A DNA stretch of 64,000 nucleotides. Origin: Toxoplasma gondii ME49. Lineage: Eukaryota; Apicomplexa; Conoidasida; Eucoccidiorida; Sarcocystidae. Made by a program: the position numbers and the translations under genes. Positions 32,357 through 43,198 of the stretch are shown here, one piece after another (the first letter of the stretch is position 1; each line of letters starts with the position of its first letter). The DNA lies in contig NC_031480.1 in the NCBI RefSeq assembly GCF_000006565.2, positions 140,144 through 204,143 on the forward strand. Direction: 5' to 3'. The notes under the pieces were generated by a model, which saw nothing but the letters and a program-made list of their open reading frames with translations, was not told the origin of the DNA and ran no database searches.

Positions 32357-35300
32357 ATGCCGCTGCAGCCTTGCTCGCCGAAACCGCAGTCTCGCGTGAG
32401 ACCCCACACGCAGGTCCCCCTCTCAAACCTCAAACTCCACAGGACCTCTTCTTCTCTCTCTGCTTCCTCTCTCTCTGCTTCTTCTCTCTCTGCTTCTTCT
32501 TCTTCGTCTTCTTCTTCTCTCTCTGCCTCTTCTTCGTCTTTCGCGCTGGCAGCCGCCGCGGACTTTTGGCGGTCGTACGTGAGAGCTACGGAGCCGGCTT
32601 TCCGGGGAGGCAGAGAAGCGAAGGAAAGAGAAACTGGAAGATGGCAGAGGACAGAGAAGGGAGGAGAGGAATCAGAGGACGCAGACAAAGGCGAGGAAGA
32701 GCGGACTGAGGAGAGACAGGCAGCGTTTTTGTGTGGCGCTCGCGCCTGGGAGATTCGCTCGTCTTCGCATGCAGAGGAAACTTGGAGAGGAAAAGGCACC
32801 GACGAGAAAGTCCAGGATTCACGAAGAGAAGCCGATTTGGAAGAGAAACAGACAACAGAGACAAAGGCGCACAGGAGACGCGCATCTTCTATGAACATCT
32901 GCAGCCAAAACGGATTCCACCCAGACAGAGAGAGAAGCCTTGAAGCGCCAGGAGAAGAAGGAGAAGAAGAGGAACGAGGAGAAGACGAAAAGGGAGAAAG
33001 AACAGAGGGGGGTGGAACGAAAGAGAGAGGCGATGGAGGAAAATATGACATCGTGGAAGGAGAAGAAGAAATGAAAGGAGAAGAAAATTTAAAGGAAGGG
33101 CGTGGAATGGCAGAGAGAGAAGAAGATGGAAGAGGAGAACTTCTGGAAGAAGAACTGAAAGAAGAGGGAGAAGGAAGTGGAGTGGAAGAGAAAGAAGATG
33201 AAGGAACATGTCGAGAAAGAGAGGATGAAACGGAAGAGAGCGCCGAGAGAGGTTCCTTCGGAGATACCTCCACACTCGCAGCATGCCCTTTCAGTCCTGT
33301 GAAGGCAGATGCTCCTTTTTCGAAAAGATTTTCGCGCTTATTTTTTTGTGGCTCTTCACCTGGTCGAGTTGAGGAAGAATTTTCTTCGTCTCTGCACATG
33401 AACTCTCCAGGAGAAGAAAAATCCGCAGGCGGAGGCATCTCGTCTTCTTCCCTTGTCAGCCCGTTAAGCTCCTTCATTTCCTCTTCCTCTCTCTCGTCTT
33501 CTTCGTCTGTCTCTTCTTGCTCTTCCTCTCTCTCGTCTTCTTCTTCCTCTTCCTCTCTCTCGTCTTCTTCTTCCTCTTCCTCTCTCTCGTCTTCTTCCTC
33601 TTCCTCTCTCTCGTCTTCTTTCTCTTCCTCTCTCTCGTCATCTTCTTCCTCTTCCTCTCTCTCGTCTTCTTCTTCCTCTTCCTCTCTCTCGTCTTCTTCT
33701 TCCTCTTCCTCTCTCTCGTCTTCTTCTTCCTCTTCCTCTCTCTCGTCTTCTTCTTCCTCTTCCTCTCTCTCGTCTTCTTCGTCTGTCTCTTCTTGCTCTT
33801 CCTCTCTCTCGTCTTCTTCTTCCTCTTCCTCTCTCTCGTCTTCTTCTTCCTCTTCCTCTCTCTCGTCTTCTTCTTCCTCTTCCTCTCTCTCGTCATCTTC
33901 TTCCTCTTCCTCTCTTTCGTCATCATCTTCGTCTGTCTCTTCTTCCTCTTCCTTTTCCTGTTCCTCCTCCTTGTCTTTTCCCTGTCCGTCGGCGCATGCG
34001 GTGTCTGCTCTCCCCTGCTCCTCTCCTGGGGCAGCAGCTGCCAAGAGGCCTTCCGTCGTCATTCTTCTGTCGCTTCCTTGTCAGAGTGCGTCGCCTCCGC
34101 TGTCTTCCCTTTCGTCTCTCTCTTCTCTCGCGCCATGCTTTGCTCGTCTGCCGAGAGAGAGCAGTCGCCTCAGAGTGCTGCTCTCTTCTCTTTCGTCTTC
34201 CCCAGTTTTCAACTCTCTCGCGAGTCGCCTGGAGAGCGAGCCGCGTCGGAGAGAGCTCAGTGGAAACTCGGCTGGCGAAGAAGAAGACGAAAGTGAACGC
34301 GAAGGTGAAGAAGAGGACGAAGAGACTGAAGCGTCACGAGCCTCTTCGCAGTCGGGAGTAGGACAGCTTCCCCCTCCTCTCGCCGCCCTGCTTCTCTCTC
34401 TCAAGTTGTCTTCGGCCTTCTCTCCTGTGTATAGACAGTCTCTGCACTCCCTTCCAGTTTCGGAGGTTCAGGCATGGAAGGCAGGAGAGGCGACTCTCTG
34501 CTCTGGGACTGCTTCGCCGGCAGGTCGAAGAAGAAGCGCAGGAGATCGAGACAGTCGTTCTTCTCTGAGGAAGAAACAGAGAACTGGCGCGCGAGGAATC
34601 GCGGAAGGGATGGGAGAGGGAGGAGCTCGAGAGGAAGAGAGTGCAGGTCGAAGAGAGGAAGAAGAGAAGGCGACAGAGACGGAAGTGAGCTCGACGCTGA
34701 GAAAAAAAGTGAGGAAGAAAGACATTTTTCATCCCTACCTCTTTGTCCTCGTCGGATGCGCTGTCTCCGGAGACGCAGCGGCCGCTCTACACCTCCTTCG
34801 AGCGATTTCTCTCATGGAAAAAATGCGGAGAGAGAACGCAGAGAAGGAACAAATGGCGACGAGAGAGAGAACAGGAGACGCAGCGGACGAACGACACAGA
34901 GGGGAAGAACATGCAGAAATCTGGGAGGCCAGCAACATGACCAGCAGACTTGATGGAGACAAGCAGAACGGAGAAGAACAGAAAAAAGAGGCAGAAGAAA
35001 AGGGAGAGAAGGTGACAAGTAGTGAAAAAAGAAGCGACCTGTCTTTTTCCATCGACATTTCGGAAGTCATTCTTGCGTGCAATGCTGCAATCGCGTCTGT
35101 CCTCCTTCTCTCACCGGGTGGCTACAGGGATTTGTGTTCCCTTGAAAACAGTGGAGAAAAGCAAGAAGAAGCATCACAGGTTGGAATCACTATGTTCGAA
35201 GAATTCTGTCTTCGGCCTCTTCTTCTCCTTTTGCAGTCTCCATCTGCTCTTGCTCATTTTCTTCAACTCACTCTCTCCACTCTTACGAAGGCCCAGACCG

Positions 35301-36310
35301 TGAGACATTCCACCGCCATCTCTTCTTCTTCTCTCTCTTCTTCTCTCTCTTCTTCTTCTGTCTGCTGTGGACAGAAGGGAGAAGGTGACGTCTTGGGGGG
35401 CAGAGGACCTGGAGACAGAGAGGCAGAGGAGACGGCGGGAGAACGGTGGAGAGAGGCCGCACAAGACGTTCTGCGAGTGCGTCTCTCTGCCTGCAAGCTG
35501 CCTTTCTTCACACGGAAAGCGACGCCCGTTCAGGGAGAAAAGGAGCAGGAAACTTCTCCCTCTTTTTCTGTTTCTTCTCTCTCCGAGCTTTTCTCTTGGG
35601 CGACAGTCGAGGCTTCCAAGGAGCGTGTGATCGTTCCCAGTCTCCTCGTCAGCCGGCGAGGCACCGTCGGTCTCTGGCTTCTCGTTGCTGCTGCCCTTTA
35701 CATTTTCCATAGAACAAAGAGAAAGACGACAACCTGCTCTGGAAGGTCGTTCGAGTTTTGCAGCTGCGAGAAAGGTTCGAGTTCCGCTTCCCTTCTTCCC
35801 CTCTTGCGCAGGCCTTCCTCTTCGCCTCGTGACTCTCCTGTTTCGTCGTTTTCGTCAGCTGCTTCGCTTCTATCTCGCCTTCTCGCTTCCTCTTTCCAGT
35901 CTCCTGCAGAGCGGCCTCGCTTTGCAGTGTCGCAGCAAGACCCACGGCGCTCTCCAGTTCGGCCCTGCCTCAGTTGCGTGTCTTCCTTCTTTCTCTTTCT
36001 TCTGCTCTCCGCTGAAGACGCGAGACATCGCCTCCGGACTCGAGCGAACTTCTCCCTGTCTCCACCCCTGTCCCTCCGGAAGCTCCCGCGGCGGCGGTGG
36101 AGCCCAACGCACCCTGCCGGGACCTGCCCGACGTCGCGAGACGCGCAGCGAAGCAGAGAGGCGCGAAAAGAACCGACAGCAGAGACGGACGAGGAACGCA
36201 GCATGGAAGATGGTTCAGAAAACAATCTCTTCGGGTGCGACGACATTCGCCGCGTCGTCCAGTTCATGATGCAGCTGTTCACGAAGCCATGCAGGGCGCG
36301 TAGAAGCTGA
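32357..36310 (+). CDS. Very large Ser/Glu-rich low-complexity protein
   Basis: A single open frame of 1317 codons from ATG 32357. Residue order: a poly-Ser block with Leu-Ser-Ala spacers (about 40-75); a charged Glu/Lys/Arg region (about 95-305); a second poly-Ser block of tandem SLSSSSSSS units (about 365-535) coded by a 27-bp minisatellite; then a more complex region. The latter includes HPYLFVLVGCAVSGDAAAAL near 795, ISEVILACNAAIASVLLLS near 905, EEFCLRPLLLLLQSPSALAHF near 950 and a hydrophobic segment (VGLWLLVAAALYIF) near 1110. These helical parts support the plus strand as sense. The frame ends at TGA 36308-36310, but the same frame is open again for about 138 codons (36311-36724) and reads LSVYLLEEDNRLPASLRC, so a terminal intron is likely. 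No family recognised. Confidence 0.72.
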   Translation: MPLQPCSPKPQSRVRPHTQVPLSNLKLHRTSSSLSASSLSASSLSASSSSSSSSLSASSSSFALAAAADFWRSYVRATEPAFRGGREAKERETGRWQRTEKGGEESEDADKGEEERTEERQAAFLCGARAWEIRSSSHAEETWRGKGTDEKVQDSRREADLEEKQTTETKAHRRRASSMNICSQNGFHPDRERSLEAPGEEGEEEERGEDEKGERTEGGGTKERGDGGKYDIVEGEEEMKGEENLKEGRGMAEREEDGRGELLEEELKEEGEGSGVEEKEDEGTCREREDETEESAERGSFGDTSTLAACPFSPVKADAPFSKRFSRLFFCGSSPGRVEEEFSSSLHMNSPGEEKSAGGGISSSSLVSPLSSFISSSSLSSSSSVSSCSSSLSSSSSSSSLSSSSSSSSLSSSSSSSLSSSFSSSLSSSSSSSSLSSSSSSSSLSSSSSSSSLSSSSSSSSLSSSSSSSSLSSSSSVSSCSSSLSSSSSSSSLSSSSSSSSLSSSSSSSSLSSSSSSSSLSSSSSSVSSSSSFSCSSSLSFPCPSAHAVSALPCSSPGAAAAKRPSVVILLSLPCQSASPPLSSLSSLSSLAPCFARLPRESSRLRVLLSSLSSSPVFNSLASRLESEPRRRELSGNSAGEEEDESEREGEEEDEETEASRASSQSGVGQLPPPLAALLLSLKLSSAFSPVYRQSLHSLPVSEVQAWKAGEATLCSGTASPAGRRRSAGDRDSRSSLRKKQRTGARGIAEGMGEGGAREEESAGRREEEEKATETEVSSTLRKKVRKKDIFHPYLFVLVGCAVSGDAAAALHLLRAISLMEKMRRENAEKEQMATRERTGDAADERHRGEEHAEIWEASNMTSRLDGDKQNGEEQKKEAEEKGEKVTSSEKRSDLSFSIDISEVILACNAAIASVLLLSPGGYRDLCSLENSGEKQEEASQVGITMFEEFCLRPLLLLLQSPSALAHFLQLTLSTLTKAQTVRHSTAISSSSLSSSLSSSSVCCGQKGEGDVLGGRGPGDREAEETAGERWREAAQDVLRVRLSACKLPFFTRKATPVQGEKEQETSPSFSVSSLSELFSWATVEASKERVIVPSLLVSRRGTVGLWLLVAAALYIFHRTKRKTTTCSGRSFEFCSCEKGSSSASLLPLLRRPSSSPRDSPVSSFSSAASLLSRLLASSFQSPAERPRFAVSQQDPRRSPVRPCLSCVSSFFLFLLLSAEDARHRLRTRANFSLSPPLSLRKLPRRRWSPTHPAGTCPTSRDAQRSREARKEPTAETDEERSMEDGSENNLFGCDDIRRVVQFMMQLFTKPCRARRS
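32450..32545 (+). repeat. Poly-Ser repeat (tctctctgcttc units), first block
   Basis: Units of tctctctgcttcttc repeat four to five times and code Ser-Leu-Ser-Ala-Ser-Ser near the N terminus of the large Ser/Glu-rich protein. The composition is nearly the same as the array in the minus-strand gene at 30600-30745. Confidence 0.8.
33475..33935 (+). repeat. 27-bp minisatellite, about 16 copies, coding poly-Ser
   Basis: The unit tctctctcgtcttcttcttcctcttcc and shorter or mutated versions (24-36 bases, with cttcgtctgtctcttcttgc variants) repeat about 16 times. In the sense frame each unit gives SLSSSSSSS. All plus-strand frames and at least two minus-strand frames stay open across it, giving spurious Phe/Leu-rich and Glu/Arg-rich frames. 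It is a strong candidate for length variation between strains. Confidence 0.95.
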
Positions 36311-38341
36311 GGACCGGCGCTTCCTGCTTTTCATGCTCTTGTCCTGTGGACAAGGACGAGACAGGAGCGATCGATTCGCGTTTCAGCGCCAGAGAGATCT
36401 CTCCCGCGAGCAGTCAGCTGCCCCCGTCCGTTCGCGTCTCCTGGGCCGTCGAAGGCAGCGGCCTTTCCCAGCAGAAACCTGCAGCTGAGTTTCAGGACGC
36501 GGAACTCTCAGTGGCGCGAGACACTGCTCCTCGAGGCCTCTCCCGTGCTTTCAAGAGAATCCCCGGACGACTGGACACAAGAGTTGTCTGTTTATCTCCT
36601 CGAGGAGGACAACCGACTCCCGGCCTCTCTGCGTTGTCAGGCTGTCATCTTGGACACAGGACTGAGTTTCTCGCAAGGCCGACTACCTCGATTTCGTAGA
36701 TCTTCGAATGGAACTTGCATGTGACAGTTTTTTATTTTTGAAGTAGCGAGAAGCCCCGCAAGCCACTGGTTTCTGCGGTGAGGAGAGGGCAGTCAAGAGG
36801 GCGCGGAAAGAAGCGAACCTGCGCCTTCGGAGTTTTCTTCGAAACTCGCGTGCGACTCGGAGGCGCGGAGCAAATGGTCTTTCCTCCATTTCTCTTCTTC
36901 GTGCCTAAGGCTCGGAGAGACTCTTGCACACCGCTGCCTGCAAGCCGCGCGACGTCTCTTGGCTCGTAAATCTTTTGAAGAACTTGGCAGTCCAATCCTA
37001 GTTCGTCTGAGTCTGTGACACAAAAGGGAGGTGCCCTCAACCATGCTGCTTTTGCTTTGCTTTTGCGTAGACGATGGCGCCTCCTCTGACTGGGGTTTCA
37101 ACGTCACGTGTACGAAAAAGTCGAGCTTCCAGGGGAGTCTGACTCGGATTGCAAGCGGGGAGAGTTCAGTGTGTTGGCTACTTTTCAGTCACAAAAATAC
37201 CATTATTTCACCGTTGAACTAGGTCAAGGGTAGAGCAACGGACTGAAGCACTGGGAGCAACGCGCACAAATTCTCTTTTGTCGCAGGTAAAACGGCCTCC
37301 ACCTTGAGCTGTTTTCTGGCTTCCTCTGCCACCGAGTTGTATTTTAGCAGGAAAAGAGTTAATCTATATTGACTCGCCAGAATGCCGTGGTAAACATATT
37401 TTATGACTTTCGGGGGCAGAGGAGCAGAGCAAATCGGATCTCCACGTTCGCAAGATAGAAGGGCGTTTGTCGACAGCCATAAGTCGCTGTTCTCTCGAAT
37501 GGCGCAGTCGCTGAACCGCTGTGAGTGAAAGTAGAATATGTCTGAACTAGTGTGATACACCCTGTAGAAAAAGACAAGGCACACTTGACTACGAAAAGAG
37601 GCGTTTCGACGGTTCATCTGTGCCTGTGTCATACCCTCCACGTGTATAGCCCAGCTGGCGAGCGTGGTGGAGTGCTTTAGAGTTGAGAAGACAGGATTAA
37701 AAAAAGTCGACAAATCAACCTCAAGAACTCAACCGGCACATTCCTGGCCGACCGCGAAGAAGGCCTGCACAGAAGAAGTTGCGCATTCATGAGGGAAGAA
37801 GTCGTGGTACATCGGGTGCTCTCCCTTTGGCTGCGTCTCTCTCCGCCCACAAGGCGAAAAGGACCCTCGAGAAAAAGACAGCAGAGAGAGAGGAAGACTG
37901 GCGTTCTTTCACCGATGGTCGCAGCCACACGAACGCGGTGTTTCACCTCAGGTCGACAGAGGCGTCGTCGTACAAGCGGAAATTCCAGCAACAACGCGAG
38001 AGGCTGCTTCTCTTCCACTCGACGCCCGGCACGCCCCTGGGGACCCATCGCTGCGGTCCCGACGTTTGCATCGAAAAATCGGAAACAAAGACCAAGGAAA
38101 AAACGCCAAACACCCACACATGCATCTACACACACACATCCCTATCAACATGAACCAAGTGCATATATATATATATATATATATATACATACATGTGTTT
38201 GCGTAAATACATGCGATTTGGACGAAGAAAGTCGATGCATTCGATTTTTTGTGTTGGTTGAGAGAGGCGATGCGTCCACTGCGTTGCGTCAAGTTCTTCT
38301 TGCCTTTCGCCTGTCTCCAATCGGCGGCTTTCTCCGCAAAT
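36311..38341. other. Convergent 3' region with unresolved terminal exons
   Basis: Plus strand 36311-36724 stays open in the frame of the preceding gene and looks coding in its second half, so it probably holds a terminal exon. On the minus strand the UBX-like gene ends at TGA 38342-38344 or splices onward from a GTGAAT donor at 38345. Minus-strand stretches near 37010-37150 (IRVRLPWKLDFFVHV) and 36732-37000 look weakly coding and could hold its C-terminal exons. A (TA)n run lies at 38161-38188. I could not settle the splicing. Confidence 0.45.
38161..38188. repeat. (TA)n microsatellite
   Basis: About 13 TA units followed by catacatg, near the 3' end of the UBX-like gene. Confidence 0.9.
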
Positions 38342-40683
38342 TCACTTTTCCTCAGAACGACGCGACTGTTGTTCCAGTGCCCTCAGCCTCTTCTCTCTGA
38401 GTATCTCTAGGTCCGCTTGGCCCCGCTCTTCTTTTCGCTCTTCTTTTTCCGATTTTTCTGATTTTTCTTCTGAATTCCTCGCTTCTTTTTCGGAGCTGCT
38501 TCGCGGGGCGTCGCCGGCGACTGGCAGCGCAGGCGAGGAAGGAGATGCGGATGGAGACAGAGTCCGCGACACAGAAGAAGAGTCTTTCTCACGGCCTGCC
38601 TTGGCTTTAGCTTCGGCGAGTTGTTGCTGGTGTTCGATGAACTCGAAGACTGAAAACAGAAAATCGGAGAGAGATTGTGCCTCTGTTCTTCAAATCGCAA
38701 CACACGGCGCCCGCGCCCTGCAACTCTCTGTTTGTATCGACTCTCAATGGCAATTACCAGCACAGGGTGCCGATAGGGAAGCCTCTCCACACGATTTGGG
38801 CACTGGTTCTTCATGCTGATACTCATATATATCTTTCGAGTCGGCAATTCTCATCTGAGAGTCGAAGATCCACTGCCAAAATCCGACAGCTTGCGCAAGG
38901 TTCTGCGCTGCACACGGTGGACTGCGGCTTCTTCGAGAAAGAGAGACTTCCCTTCACAGAGGTTCCAGCCATCCTGATTAGTGTTCTCCAGTGACTGCCA
39001 TGGCGTTCAGTCGGTGACGTCACCAGTGGCTTCCAGCGCTTTTGCTTCTGCGTAGCTGCCATCTGCATGCAGACTGAGAAGAGAGGATTCTTTGCACTTT
39101 TGCCGAATCCATTTTCGAAGGATATGCAAGCTCACGTTCAGACTGTGCCCCTATGGCCTCCGAGAACCGGCGACTCGGCCACTGCTTCATGGAGCGCCCA
39201 GTGCGCGGGTCGACGACGGCGATGTGAGGAAAGCTTGTCACCTGCAAGGCAAAGAACTCCACGCGAGACACCCAGACAGCGTTCGCCGCCAGCAAGAGAA
39301 GACCGCGCGGAAACTGCGGAACACCCGGCTGAAGCAAGTCAGGAGACGCTCCGCGAAGAAGACGCTGCAAAACTGGAGGCGGGAAGCCGCAACTCGCGTG
39401 CAGAGACAGTGCGACGAAAACGAGACGAGGTTCGTAAAAACGAAACGAACACCAGGGAGACCCAGAAAGAAAAGAGGCGAAAAAAACAGGAGAGCAAGGG
39501 AGAACCGCGAGAAACAACGAGGCAAAACACAGGAGAGAGAACAGGAGAGAGAACAGGAGAGACCAAGAAGAAGAGGGAGCACTTGGCTGTGAGTTGCGTT
39601 GCAGGGAGAGTCTGATGGTTTTGCAGACCTTATAGAGTTCGCAGAAGACGCGCCCTTCCTGATTCGATTCAGCTCGCTGCCAGAATACGAAAAACTCCTT
39701 CAGCAGATCCTGCGTACGCGCGTGGAAGAAGAAAAGAGCAAGTTTCTGCGAGGCCGAAACTTCGAGCTCAGCCTTCTTTTCATCACACGACTCGCAGTGT
39801 GTTTGCACCCTCATTTGCATGCCCTACACAAATCTCGCACACGAGGAGAGACCCCAGGCATGAGGCGACGGAGAGACACCGACAGAATCCTAGATCTGCA
39901 GTAAGGCCTTCAACGCTTGGCTTCTGCATGCTCCCCTGCCGGTCTCCACTTCCTGTTACATTCGTCCACAAGCTGTCAGCTGTTTACAACAGTGCACCTC
40001 ATCGTCGGCTGTTGCCGCTTCACTGCTTGAGAGAGCAGGCGACGCTCATTTCCGAGTTCTGCACGTCCCCGGAGAGACTGCACCTCGTTCTGCGTCGTTG
40101 CCCTGGAACTGTTGAAAACAGACTTCTCTGAGGTTACTCTTGTCGGTTCACAGACGCAGAGAGGAGAAAACGCGGACCTGAACAACCTCCGAGCGCCAGA
40201 TGTCGCGATTCAGTTTGTGGCTGCCGAACTCATCTGCCTTCTGAATGTTCACGAGCAGCCAGCGGCCAGTTCGCATGCAGAGCTCCCGCGCCTGCGAAAA
40301 CGCTCGAGCAGTCCGCAAAGATCGGGGGATGCACAGCAGCCTCGAAGAACTCAATTGTCTGCATCTCGAGACGGGAGACACCTTGCGAACCCTGGAGACT
40401 ATAACGACCGGCCTAAACATCCGTTCTTTCCACCTCCACGAAAAAAACGCGACCCATGGCACATGCAGAGATCCGCAGACCTGAAGCATCCGTCTGACAT
40501 CCACTCCAATACCTCTCTGCGTACACAGATCTACACAAATTTCCAGTTGTACATATGCATATATATATAAGCGCAGCGTTGCACACATGCACAAAAGGAA
40601 TGAGGCACACATATGGCACTTCACACGAATGTATACATGTATGTATATACATATACATATATATACCTACGTGCTCATATACA

Positions 40684-40720
<37 letters not shown>

Positions 40721-43198
40721 GTGAAGAGTTGAAAAGCAGAGTACGCCTCTCAGAGAGCCGCGTTCGCTTCCGCAGGTGCAAGTTTCTTCTTGTGTATCCT
40801 CTTATGCTCGCTTGCGTCGCGGTGCTATTCTGATCTGATCTCTCCTGGTTTTAAAAAACGTTTTTTATATTTTATCATCGGCGCGCGCGTCGACTCGGGC
40901 CGCGGTTTGCCTGGCCCCTTTTGTTTCTCCAACGCAACAGTTTTTTTTTCTTTTTGCATTGACCCATTTCCAGGGCACTTTTCTCCTTTGTCGCGACGCA
41001 CCTTGGCAAAGGACAAGGTGCAGACGAGCTCCTTGGGAGGTTCGTACAGGCCTGCGAACGCGGAACTTCCGGCGTCCATCGCCACTGTGAGACTCGACGG
41101 CAAAGCTGCAGAAACGGAGAAGTGGAGTCGGGAGCAGTGGAAGAGAAACAAGGAGACAGAGGGAACTGAAGAGCAGACATGCGCTCGCAAACGAAACAGA
41201 ATAGAACGCAGCACGGTCAACATGCCTCAGTCACGAGGACCGGCAACCCAGCGATCTGGCGCTGCTGCAGAGAAGAGACGAAGTGATGAGGAGTGACGGG
41301 AGGAGTGGAGAAGATCGACCGAGAAAAAAAGAGAGTTCTCTGAAAGAGACAGGAAACAGAAGAGGCCTTGCAGAGAGAGAGCGAAGGGGAGGACAAAAAA
41401 CAACGAGGGACTCTCCAGAGAAGAAGATCTGTGAAGAGGAGGCGATTCACCTCCGAAAATCTTACAGGTCGCTGCCGCAGCCGAGGCTGCTCTGTCTTCT
41501 GCCGCAGGTTCGCCATACAGCGGCTCTGCAGGACCGCAGAAAAGCAGCAAGTGCAGAGGGAAGTCGAGAAAGCAGTCGGAATGAAATGGCGAAGAAACAG
41601 AGAGAAGAACGCGTTTCGTTCTGTGGCAAGGCGGCACAGAAGCGCGCGGCAGAGTTACAGCCGAAGCAGCAGCGCAGGCGGAAAGGCACACGAAGCAGAC
41701 TGGAAAAGCAACTGCGAATCCTCTGTTCCAGTTGAGGGAAACTCCGTTCTTTCAGTTCGCCATCTGCCCCGAATGTAGCGACTCTGAACGCTGAACTCTG
41801 TTCCGCGTTGGCTCTCCAATTTTGCTTCTCCCTTCTGTTCTGCAAAGTCTCACGCGTCAGAAGCGTTTGTCTGTAGGCAGGATCTGGTTTCCTGAGTTCC
41901 TCTTCTTCCTGCGCCTGCTGAGCAGCGGCCGAGGCGGCGCCTCGATAGGGACAAGACGCAGTTGAAGAGGAAGACGCAGTTGAAGAGGAAGACGCAGTTG
42001 AAGAGGAAGACGCAGTTGAGGAGGAAGAAGACAGCAAAGAAGAAGGAGAAAGAAAAGAAGAAGAGGAAGAAGAGGAAGAAGAGAGAGGCGTAAGGTGCGT
42101 GTCTGGAGAGACCCTGTTGGGTCGGCAGGCCTCGGCTGCTGCACGACCTCGACTGGGCAAGCCGACAGAAAGGCCTTCTTCTTGGTGATCGAAGAACAGC
42201 AGCGCTGCTGCGTTGCAGTCTCCCGCGGCCATCTGCGAAGAAAAGCACAAGCGAACTGCATGCAGTCGCGGAGAGCAACGACCAGGCCGCGCACAGAGAG
42301 AAGAGGGCGCAGACGAACTTGAAGAGACTGACGACAGGGAACTCGCGAAAGAGAGAGAGAGAAAGAAGTCGAGGCACTGCGGGGAGAAGCGCGCTCAGGT
42401 TCTTGGAGAAAGAATCCCTCTGGAGGTAGTCATTATCGCAGAACGAAAACTGTCGCCTTCGAGGTGCAGAAGGAGACTCGCTCCTCACCACGCAGTCACA
42501 TGTCGACGGGGCAAGACGGTGCGACTCTCTCGGGCGCCTGCACCTCTCGCGAATCCTCAAGAAAAACAGCTGTTTTGAGAGGTGACGATGACAGCAGCCG
42601 AAACCGCTCCGCATGCAGCAAAGAAACGATAAACCTCTGCGTGCAGATGACTGAAAAGAAAACAGTCCACGAGCAGGTATGGGATCTACACTCCAAGTGT
42701 GAGAAAGGACTGCGTGCCTCGTTCCAGGTCCAGAGCGAGACAAGAGGAAACTCACCTCCACGTAGCGCGTCGCGGTCTCGCGGTCGGAGACGCCTGACAG
42801 GAGACAGAGAGAGCAACGGCGGGAGGAAGTCGCGGCGAGACAAGCGTCGCAAGAAAGACGAGGCAGATGGAGGCCGAGGAGCCGAGAAATGGCCTCGAAC
42901 GCATGCGCCAGAGTCTCGACTCACGCGCACAGCGATGGGCAGAGACCTTGGACACCCGAGACATGAGAGGAAGAGAAACCGAGCGCGAAGTCGCAGAGGA
43001 GAGCGGAGGAAGAAGCAAGCGAGGAGGCAGGAAAGACAGACCGACTCTAGATAGGAAAGGAAAGCAACCGCACATGCTGGAACTCGTCAAAAAGGGTCTC
43101 TTCGGCGTCTGAAAGTGGCGGAAAAAATCATTTCCAAGAAAATCACACTTACCTGTCGCCGCCATAAACTGCTGAACAGTTTCCTCTGTGCAATTCAT
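38342..43198 (-). CDS. UBXN7/Ubx5-like protein with UBA and UAS domains (Cdc48/p97 cofactor)
   Basis: Exons, mostly in clear phase: 43153-43198, 42756-42793, 41854-42232, 41466-41525, 41002-41084, 40178-40291, 39629-39709, 39136-39241, one from 39073 with unresolved end, and 38342-38649. The start MNCTEETVQQFMAATG, joined to VSDRETATRYVE and MAAGDCNAAALLFFD, is a split UBA-like domain. A Ser-rich spacer (tandem STASS) follows. The UAS thioredoxin-like domain spans GRWLLVNIQKADEFGSHKLN, IWRSEVVQ, LLKEFFVFWQRAESNQEG and TSFPHIAVVDPRTGR. This order is that of UBXN7/Ubx5, which link ubiquitylated clients and cullin ligases to Cdc48/p97 (family knowledge). The last visible exon has a basic-acidic helix (LEILREKRLRALEQQ) as usually precedes the UBX domain, but I could not find the UBX domain itself. 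Cytosol or nucleus is likely. Confidence 0.85.
39522..39560 (-). repeat. ACAGGAGAGAGA tandem repeat in a UBX-like intron
   Basis: Three copies of a 12-base unit (acaggagagaga) sit in the intron between exons 39629-39709 and 39136-39241. On the sense strand they form a CT-rich tract. Confidence 0.8.
40625..40722. repeat. (TA)n microsatellite in a UBX-like intron
   Basis: Mixed gtatac/atac units followed by two long TA runs, in the intron between exons 41002-41084 and 40178-40291. Confidence 0.9.
41950..42022 (-). repeat. 18-bp tandem repeat coding Ser-Ser-Ser-Ser-Thr-Ala
   Basis: The unit gacgcagttgaagaggaa repeats four times without change inside exon 3 of the UBX-like gene. On the sense strand it reads Ser-Ser-Ser-Ser-Thr-Ala and forms the linker after the UBA domain. 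Confidence 0.92.

Noticed and set aside
32275..34062. 595-codon minus-strand frame rich in Glu/Asp/Arg
   Set aside because: It is the antisense of the 27-bp Ser minisatellite and flanks. It has no complex sequence of its own, while the plus strand continues into helical, non-repetitive sequence.
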